Part shown: positions 30,646 through 35,260 of the stretch, one piece after another | Position numbering within the stretch: position 1 is the stretch's first letter | Layout: each line of letters begins with the position of its first letter | Assembly (NCBI GenBank): GCA_003136475.1 | Contig: PLEQ01000307.1 | Location: 1-35,260, forward strand | Length of the DNA: 35,260 nt | Source: Deltaproteobacteria bacterium | Lineage (GTDB): Bacteria; Bdellovibrionota_B; Oligoflexia; Oligoflexales; Bog-1112 | Direction: 5' to 3' | The notes under the pieces: model-generated | Database searches by the model: none | Told to the model about the DNA's origin: nothing | Seen by the model: only the letters and a program-made list of their open reading frames with translations | Made by a program: the position numbers and the translations under genes

Positions 30646-31307
30646 ACTTTTCCCTCAAATAAATCTGCCATATCAATCTCTTCGCCTCTGGCAGGACCTT
30701 TCATGCGCCTAAAATGGTAACAAGATAAAAGTCCAAGCCCATCTGCTAAATCTTCATCTTTGCGTTTAAGAGGTTCTTTTAATTGACCTTCAAAAATCTC
30801 ACTGACCCTACGAATATTGACATGTTTTCTGCCAATAAGTCCCGTTCTTTTACCATTTATATCATATGCGACTATGGTCTTATTTTTCTTTTTATACTCT
30901 CTAACTTCCTTATTTCTCTTTTTTTCTTCCTTAGTCATTTGGCATCCAATTTCACGACGCCATTGTTCTGTCATTAAATACACACACTTAATCTTACTGG
31001 ACGTAATATATTGAGCCAATAAAAATTGGGTCCATTCCAGAATCTTCTGGCTCATAGCATTTTTGCTACCCTTACTAGTTTCTTCTATGACTAAAACTTC
31101 GGGCGAATATTTTTCAATAAGTCTAATAATTTCCGTATAACACTTATATGCCCACATGACATAGTTTGATGGATATTCACCACTAGGTTCATGAATTTGA
31201 GTAACAACCCCGTAATCAACCAATTGAATACCGGAATCTGAACTAGTAGCAAAGGCCCATCCCGTCTTAGTAGAAATATCTAAACTTAGGACCTTTTCGA
31301 TATTCAC
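30642..31307 (-). CDS. RuvC-like Holliday junction resolvase
   Basis: 221 residues. RNase-H-fold acidic residues: Asp10 in LSLDISTKTGWAF, Glu75/76 in VLVIEETSKGSKN, and KDEDLADGLGLL near 185 with the final Asp pair. A basic helix insertion (KEEKKRNKEVREYKKKNK) is like that of phage RuvC-type resolvases. It would cut branched DNA from recombination or replication before packaging. Coupled to neighbours by short overlaps. Confidence 0.85.
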   Translation of the reverse strand: MNIEKVLSLDISTKTGWAFATSSDSGIQLVDYGVVTQIHEPSGEYPSNYVMWAYKCYTEIIRLIEKYSPEVLVIEETSKGSKNAMSQKILEWTQFLLAQYITSSKIKCVYLMTEQWRREIGCQMTKEEKKRNKEVREYKKKNKTIVAYDINGKRTGLIGRKHVNIRRVSEIFEGQLKEPLKRKDEDLADGLGLLSCYHFRRMKGPARGEEIDMADLFEGKV

Positions 31308-31693
31308 TTAGATGCCTTAAGCCACTTTTCACTTATTGAAAATTGAGGAGCATTAGTACTTGGATGAATATTGTTGCTATCATCAATCCAAGTTTGACTA
31401 TCGAACTCAATCATATACTTAAAAGACTTATCGTACCAATCCACACTTAAAATGGTTGCCTTGGATCCAGCCTTAAATAAGTGCCTATATGACATCCAAC
31501 CCCAAGAATCTTGGGCATTTACGGGATATGTAGCAGCCATTTTTACTTTATCTCCAACTTTAAACTTGGCGAATGAAAATAGGCCCCCTACACATTCCTG
31601 TACTCGTTGCAGTTCCCACTCGGAGGGAAGTACTGCCTTACTCAGGGCTTCCGTGCCCGTTTTCCATTTTTGTAAGTATTCCAAACTAGACAT
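31304..31693 (-). CDS. unknown protein with SH3-like segment, 129 aa
   Basis: FKVGDKVKMAATYPV, then ATILSVDWYDKSFKYMIEFD reads as an SH3/KOW-like small barrel (VGDKV ... A-I-V-W-Y--Y-IEFD), following an N-terminal helical part. ATGA coupling to the resolvase gene. Function unknown. Confidence 0.65.
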   Translation of the reverse strand: MSSLEYLQKWKTGTEALSKAVLPSEWELQRVQECVGGLFSFAKFKVGDKVKMAATYPVNAQDSWGWMSYRHLFKAGSKATILSVDWYDKSFKYMIEFDSQTWIDDSNNIHPSTNAPQFSISEKWLKASK

Positions 31694-32013
31694 TAAGCGG
31701 CACCCTTCTCCTGACGAAGCTTAATAGAAACTGCAATAATAGCATTCTGACGTTTTTTAGTTGCACGAAAATCAGAACTATATTCCTTAGCAGCTTCCTT
31801 AGCCTTGAGATAAGGACTCTTGTCCCCATTAGGTTGATCAGCTTCTAGAGCTTCCTTACTTTCCTGAATAGCTTGTGAAGCCTGGGCTATTTGCTTATTT
31901 AGCTCTTCTACTGAAAGAGTCTCCAAATTTGCCAATACGTCGCTTCCGTCTTCACCGATCTTTTGAGCTAACTGTTGCAATTCGCTGAGAGGCTCTTTAC
32001 GTGGACGACCCAT
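31693..32013 (-). CDS. helical protein with AT-hook-like start, 106 aa
   Basis: Starts MGRPRKEPLSELQQLAQKI: GRPRK is an AT-hook-like minor-groove-binding motif. Then Glu/Ala/Gln-rich helices, ending Ala-Ala. It begins one base after the stop of the second GRP gene, and the GGGAG ribosome site lies in that gene's end. Possible DNA-binding protein. Confidence 0.65.
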   Translation of the reverse strand: MGRPRKEPLSELQQLAQKIGEDGSDVLANLETLSVEELNKQIAQASQAIQESKEALEADQPNGDKSPYLKAKEAAKEYSSDFRATKKRQNAIIAVSIKLRQEKGAA

Positions 32014-32014
32014 A

Positions 32015-32212
32015 TCATTCTCCCTTAAATTCTTCTATGACGTTTTTGACAAATCCGTCTTTTAGACGTGCTTCAAATTCAATCTTGTGTTCTACAGAAA
32101 GATTTGAAAGACTATTTTGTAGATTTTCAATATTCTTCGCAGAATCTACCGAATTGGCGAGCTTTTCCTTTTCTAGCGTCTTCTTATTCTTACTTCCCTT
32201 TGGACGACCCAT
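32015..32212 (-). CDS. AT-hook small protein, 65 aa
   Basis: MGRPKGSKNKKTLEKEKLAN: a classical GRPKGSKNK AT-hook followed by one helix. AAGGAG ribosome site. Tandem with the similar-start gene at 31693-32013, so the pair may have arisen by duplication of the hook. Probably binds AT-rich DNA; role unknown. Confidence 0.7.
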   Translation of the reverse strand: MGRPKGSKNKKTLEKEKLANSVDSAKNIENLQNSLSNLSVEHKIEFEARLKDGFVKNVIEEFKGE

Positions 32213-32213
32213 C

Positions 32214-32387
32214 TTAATTCTCCTTATTTTCTAAGTTATACACTTCAGTCAGCTTATCAATCTTTTCGATCCATGTCAAGCATGCTTTTTTATTATGTTC
32301 CCAATTTTCTACAAAGTTATCTTTTACACTATCTAGCCATTCTTTTGTATCTCGATCGTAAATTTCAAGCCATTTATTTTTGGTCAT
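32214..32387 (-). CDS. unknown 57-aa helical protein
   Basis: ATG at 32387 with AGGGAG five bases upstream, ATGA-coupled to the zinc-ribbon gene stop. MTKNKWLEIYDRDTKEWLDS, then a Trp-containing helix, ending NKEN; its 3' end supplies the AAGGAG of the next gene. Not recognised. Confidence 0.7.
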   Translation of the reverse strand: MTKNKWLEIYDRDTKEWLDSVKDNFVENWEHNKKACLTWIEKIDKLTEVYNLENKEN

Positions 32388-32737
32388 AACGCTCCCTCTT
32401 CAAGATCATATTGTCCTACTTGTTTCCAGTCTTGTGGTCTGTAACCATTAAATGATACAGTACTAGAGAAAGTTTCGCCGGTCGGTCCACAATATTCTTC
32501 TGCAATGATTTTCCCATTATTTCCCCAATCGCAGTTCGAGCATTTTTTGGAAAATGTAATATTTAATCTATGTCCATTAGAGCACGACATAGAAGTAGAA
32601 CTGGTATTAGAATCATGGTTATGTAATTTCCCATCTTCATCATAATAAGAAGGACAATGCATAACCGTGGAGCTGTATGTGGAGCTATTATAGATCGTAC
32701 TCTTTTGGCCTAGTTCTTTACACCTAGGACAGACCAT
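32384..32737 (-). CDS. zinc-ribbon protein, 117 aa
   Basis: Start at the ATG at 32737 (AAGG nine bases upstream); a GTG eight codons earlier is less likely. MVCPRCKELGQKSTIYNS, then SCSNGHRLNITF and KKCSNCDWGN: CxxC, C...H and CxxC pairs of two zinc ribbons or one split zinc site. Ogr/Delta-like or transcription-factor-like zinc ribbons are possible; no target evident. Confidence 0.7.
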   Translation of the reverse strand: MVCPRCKELGQKSTIYNSSTYSSTVMHCPSYYDEDGKLHNHDSNTSSTSMSCSNGHRLNITFSKKCSNCDWGNNGKIIAEEYCGPTGETFSSTVSFNGYRPQDWKQVGQYDLEEGAL

Positions 32738-33002
32738 TTTCAGTACCTTCACGCTTTCCACAGTTACAGTCGGAACAATAATTTTGTTGTGGTTTTTCTC
32801 GAACTATAGTAAAAGCTACTTCGTCATTTCCTCTAAGTCCAATTACTACGACCTTATTTTGGTCAAAAGTTTCCCGCATAAGATTAGCGAAAGGTGTCAA
32901 ACTATCTAAACTATTTTTATCGGATTTTACCGTAACCACTAAAGTATCTTGTTCGGTTAAAGCAAGTTTGGCCACATCTACTTGATTCAATGTAATTTCC
33001 AT
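32724..33002 (-). CDS. unknown 92-aa protein with C-terminal Cys cluster
   Basis: Alternating beta strands (DTLVVTVKSDKNSLDSL; KVVVIGLRGNDEVAFTIV) followed by NYCSDCNCGKREG, three Cys in six residues. Overlaps both neighbours. Not recognised. Confidence 0.65.
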   Translation of the reverse strand: MEITLNQVDVAKLALTEQDTLVVTVKSDKNSLDSLTPFANLMRETFDQNKVVVIGLRGNDEVAFTIVREKPQQNYCSDCNCGKREGTENGLS

Positions 33003-33442
33003 TATTCTTTCGTTTTCTCGGTAACGATTACGTATTCCGTTTTAGGAGGATAGCCCGGTAAATCAAAATGAACCCTACTGTCTATACTAGTATAGTAGCT
33101 TTTGCCACCATCATCCGAAAATGCCTTACCTTCAATAGTGTAAGGTTTTTCTGATTTACCTTTATCAATAAAAACGTTAGACACCCGATTACTTTGAAAA
33201 GTATTAGGTGAAACTTCCATCCATTCAGATGGATCATTCGTTAGCGGACTTAGCGGTTCACCCTTTATTAATTTATAAAAAATAGAGGCGGTAAGTTGAG
33301 CTGAATAGCCAGAGTGTCCCTGTTTTTGAAACGTCAATAGGAGTTCTTTTATGGATTCTCCTATCATTCCGTTATAATCACTATCCTTATCAAAAAGGCC
33401 AGCCTTATTCAATTCCAAGATAGCTGTGTCAGTCGCGGTCAT
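33002..33442 (-). CDS. conserved phage protein of unknown function, 146 aa
   Basis: LNKAGLFDKDSDYNGMIGES, HSGYSAQLTASIFYKLI, PLSPLT and a W-EV-segment, then IEGKAFSDDGGKSYYTSI and PPKTEYVIV. I recognise this order from a widespread phage family annotated only as hypothetical (AGLFDKDSDYGGM, GHSG-S, PLTPLT, DSRV, PKTEYV). ATGA-coupled to the upstream gene. Confidence 0.8.
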   Translation of the reverse strand: MTATDTAILELNKAGLFDKDSDYNGMIGESIKELLLTFQKQGHSGYSAQLTASIFYKLIKGEPLSPLTNDPSEWMEVSPNTFQSNRVSNVFIDKGKSEKPYTIEGKAFSDDGGKSYYTSIDSRVHFDLPGYPPKTEYVIVTEKTKE

Positions 33443-33849
33443 TCTTCTGTCTCCTCATACTGAGCTGAAGTATCTGTAAAGTCGAACTTTACTAAATTCT
33501 TTAGTACCTTCTTCTCATTCAACCACATGATTAGGGCGTTTGCAAGGGCAATATGTTTAAAATCGTTCTCTTCTACTCTCTTATTCGAGATATATAGGTC
33601 TGCTCTCAAATGACCGTATTCATTTTTGGCTGAAGATATTAGATAAAACAGGTCCTTGGCAGAAATAAGAACTTCGGGCCTCGTCTGTGCACAACTGTCC
33701 AGCTTCGCCTTTACAGAATCGCAAACTTCATTAACAGCATCCCTAAAGCCGTTACTCACATCGGTTCGATCTACCCAAGAATCCTGTTCTTTGGCAAGTC
33801 CTTGTTTTAGGACTTCGAGTTCTTTTTCTGTAAGTTCTAGGAGAATCAT
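33439..33849 (-). CDS. unknown 136-aa helical protein
   Basis: MILLELTEKELEVLKQGLAK, then a long helix and a second helical part (HIALANALIMWLNEKKVL). Start at the ATG at 33849, which follows a -10 box by 7 bases; a TTG three codons earlier has GAGGG close by but overlaps that box. First gene after a promoter candidate. Not recognised. Confidence 0.65.
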   Translation of the reverse strand: MILLELTEKELEVLKQGLAKEQDSWVDRTDVSNGFRDAVNEVCDSVKAKLDSCAQTRPEVLISAKDLFYLISSAKNEYGHLRADLYISNKRVEENDFKHIALANALIMWLNEKKVLKNLVKFDFTDTSAQYEETEE

Positions 33850-33856
33850 TTGTTTC

Positions 33857-33885
33857 AATATCCCTCAAAATTGATTGGAAGTCAA
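33857..33885 (-). promoter_or_regulatory. sigma70-type promoter candidate
   Basis: TTGACT (33885-33880) and GATATT (33862-33857) with a 17-base spacer; the ATG at 33849 is 7 bases past the -10. Same geometry as the candidates at 6968-6996 and 18115-18143. Confidence 0.5.
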
Positions 33886-33904
33886 GAAGTCTTTTTTAGA
33901 AAAT

Positions 33905-34387
33905 CTAAGCAGGATGCGCTAATTCCATATGTGAGCAAAATTCGTCCAATAGGTCCCTAAGCCATGCTACGTTGTAGGCCTTTCTGCTGTTATATTGAAA
34001 TTCGCCCCTAGTCCTATACTTAAGGGCCTCTTTAGCTAATTCTTCGTTTGTCCATAAATGTAAGTTGTTCTCCATATGGGAACAGATTTTGTTTAAAATG
34101 TCAATTTGTCGCGCTCTCTTATAGGCGCCAGACGATTTAAGTCTAAACTCTTTCTTGGTCTTATATTTCAAGGCTTCCGCTATAAGAAGGGCTTCCGTCC
34201 ATTTAAAATTAGGCGGTAATTTCCCTATAGAAGCGTTTTGAGGCATATGTATGCAAACCTCGCCTAAGATGCTCAATTTAATCGCTGCTCTATATGAAGA
34301 GCCATTAGATTTTTTGAACTCATTACGTGTCTTATATTTAAGAGCCTCTTTTTTTATTGCTTCTTTAGTCCACTTTATTCTTTTCAT
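33905..34387 (-). CDS. triple-repeat protein of homing-nuclease-associated type
   Basis: 160 residues made of three copies of a 44-residue unit. Each copy reads W-T-x-E, then EALKYKT/R-x-x-EF, then A-Y/YRAA, then a helix ending in (I/L)-C-x-HM (repeat starts near 5, 62 and 110). Such units occur beside GIY-YIG and HNH homing nucleases and are thought to bind DNA; here they stand alone without a nuclease domain. It may be a remnant of a mobile nuclease or an independent DNA-binding protein. Confidence 0.7.
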   Translation of the reverse strand: MKRIKWTKEAIKKEALKYKTRNEFKKSNGSSYRAAIKLSILGEVCIHMPQNASIGKLPPNFKWTEALLIAEALKYKTKKEFRLKSSGAYKRARQIDILNKICSHMENNLHLWTNEELAKEALKYRTRGEFQYNSRKAYNVAWLRDLLDEFCSHMELAHPA

Positions 34388-34395
34388 ACAATTTC

Positions 34396-35260
34396 CTACA
34401 ATACTCTACTATATGAACCATCTCTCACTACCGTTATTTTATTATTCGTAAATTCTTTAATGAGGGGATTGTGGTCTACTAGCAATATGGTCTTATTGAC
34501 ATTAATTTCTTTTAGCAGTGTTAATATTTGTTCAATATTTTCAGCGTCTAGTCCATTGAAGGGTTCGTCCATAACATAAAGATTGGTTCCGCTGCCTGTC
34601 CTTTCTTCGATTAATTGTAATATTGCGATATCTAAAGATAATCCAAGACTAGTTCCTTCTCCTCCAGAGAACGATTTTATTGGTATGTTAATGTCGCCAT
34701 CAGTGTCGACATATACTGTAACGCTTTCTTTTATTGTTCCCGAATTAGTTTCCCTAATTCCTTCAATACGAATGGTCCAAGTAGACGTGTTAGGTATTTT
34801 TCTTAAGATATTGGTTGCGGTCTGACTAATGCTATCTAGGGCATCCTCGAAACTACATGAAATATATGACTTAATAGCCTTCTTAGCAATTTGAGCCAAT
34901 TCGATCTCTTCTTGAACTAAAGCTAGTTCTGCTTCCTTGGACTTGAACTGTCCGGAATATCCGGATAGTTGCTCGTTGAGTTTATTTAGAGATTCTTCAA
35001 AGCGCTTTTTGTTCTCTTCAAACGATTCAAACTTATGTTTTGCGTGCTGATAACTAGCTAGGGCCTGGTTTTCTGCATCTTGGACAAATTTGATAGTATT
35101 TTCATGCTGTTTTCTAAGTTCGGTTTGCTTTAGGGCGTAATTGTCAACTATAAGTTGTTTTCTAGCATTTTCTTTAAACTGGTGATCTTTTTCAAGATTT
35201 CTCTCAACAAGGAGTTGATTATTTAGATCTCCGATTTTTTCAGAGATCTGCATAACTTCT
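34396..35260 (-). CDS. Rad50/SbcC-like recombination ATPase, 5' partial
   Basis: The frame stays open to the window edge, so only the C-terminal part (about 288 residues) is seen. Long coiled coil (to about 130), then the second ATPase half: IKSFSGGEGTSLGLSLD (ABC signature SGGE), LYVMDEPFNGLD (Walker B with D-loop) and ILLVDHNP (H-loop). T4 gp46 and bacterial SbcC have this order; the partner nuclease (gp47/SbcD) gene should be nearby outside the window. Functions in end processing for recombination-dependent replication. Confidence 0.88.
   Translation of the reverse strand, partial: EVMQISEKIGDLNNQLLVERNLEKDHQFKENARKQLIVDNYALKQTELRKQHENTIKFVQDAENQALASYQHAKHKFESFEENKKRFEESLNKLNEQLSGYSGQFKSKEAELALVQEEIELAQIAKKAIKSYISCSFEDALDSISQTATNILRKIPNTSTWTIRIEGIRETNSGTIKESVTVYVDTDGDINIPIKSFSGGEGTSLGLSLDIAILQLIEERTGSGTNLYVMDEPFNGLDAENIEQILTLLKEINVNKTILLVDHNPLIKEFTNNKITVVRDGSYSRVL

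Noticed and set aside
32251..32279. TTGACA-17-TAAGCT promoter-like match
   Set aside because: Poor -10, inside a supported small gene, and no start codon follows at the spacing seen at the three accepted candidates.
1..35260. CRISPR array, insertion sequence or integrase
   Set aside because: No regularly spaced repeats, terminal inverted repeats with a transposase, or recombinase motifs were seen; the only mobile elements are free-standing HNH nucleases.

Overview
The window reads as part of a tailed dsDNA bacteriophage genome, probably a fairly large lytic one. Small genes are packed with stop/start overlaps (ATGA, TAATG), most starts have AGGAG-like Shine-Dalgarno sites, and there is a nearly complete phage-encoded replication and recombination set. 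A glycine-rich tail or adhesin protein and three free-standing HNH endonucleases fit the same picture. The host cannot be fixed from sequence. The DNA looks AT-rich except for the glycine-rich tail gene and two structured non-coding regions. Nothing integrase-like or repressor-like was seen.

Layout. 1-888 (+ strand) holds the end of a tail/adhesin gene, a 44-codon in-frame mini-gene that repeats its C-terminal style, a possible tiny membrane protein and a terminator. Everything from 885 to the right edge is on the - strand, so transcription runs right to left and converges on the tail gene.

Read in transcription order (right to left): a Rad50/SbcC-like ATPase (cut by the window edge), a triple-repeat protein, and small unknown genes including zinc-binding and AT-hook types. 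Next come a RuvC-like resolvase, an Acb2-like (anti-CBASS sponge family) protein and a coiled-coil protein. A compact structured RNA element (about 28684-28829) then precedes a T5 A1-like metallophosphoesterase. After a terminator come RNase H, a DnaQ-like exonuclease, several small phage proteins, an HExxH protein and a 1198-residue family C DNA polymerase. They are followed by an HNH nuclease, a subtilisin-like protease with a signal peptide, and small genes. Then come a gp32-like SSB, a UvsY-like protein and a RecA-like recombinase. A second, longer structured region (12370-12667) separates these from a nucleotide-kinase-like ATPase, a possible divergent sigma-like protein, a DnaB-like helicase, a NADAR-like protein and an AEP-type primase. 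The last block (885-6961) is metabolic: a dCMP-deaminase-like enzyme, a GMP reductase/IMPDH-like enzyme, an ImmA-like peptidase, a CYTH triphosphate-tunnel enzyme, a DUF6899-like protein and a PLP aminotransferase, with two AP2-HNH endonucleases wedged between them.

Functionally, polymerase, exonuclease, helicase, primase, SSB, RNase H, RecA, UvsY-like, RuvC and Rad50-like proteins would give a self-sufficient replication/recombination machine. The A1-like, Acb2-like, NADAR-like and CYTH proteins look like host-takeover or anti-defence functions acting on DNA, cyclic nucleotides, ADP-ribose adducts or polyphosphate nucleotides; this grouping is inference. The observations most worth a second look are the two structured non-coding elements, three near-identical promoter layouts placed 6-7 nt before start codons, the secreted subtilase, and the aminotransferase/CYTH/GMP-reductase block. 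Six small genes under 60 codons (643-777, 781-888, 4414-4590, 11467-11643, 24280-24450, 32214-32387) were recovered by reading gaps.
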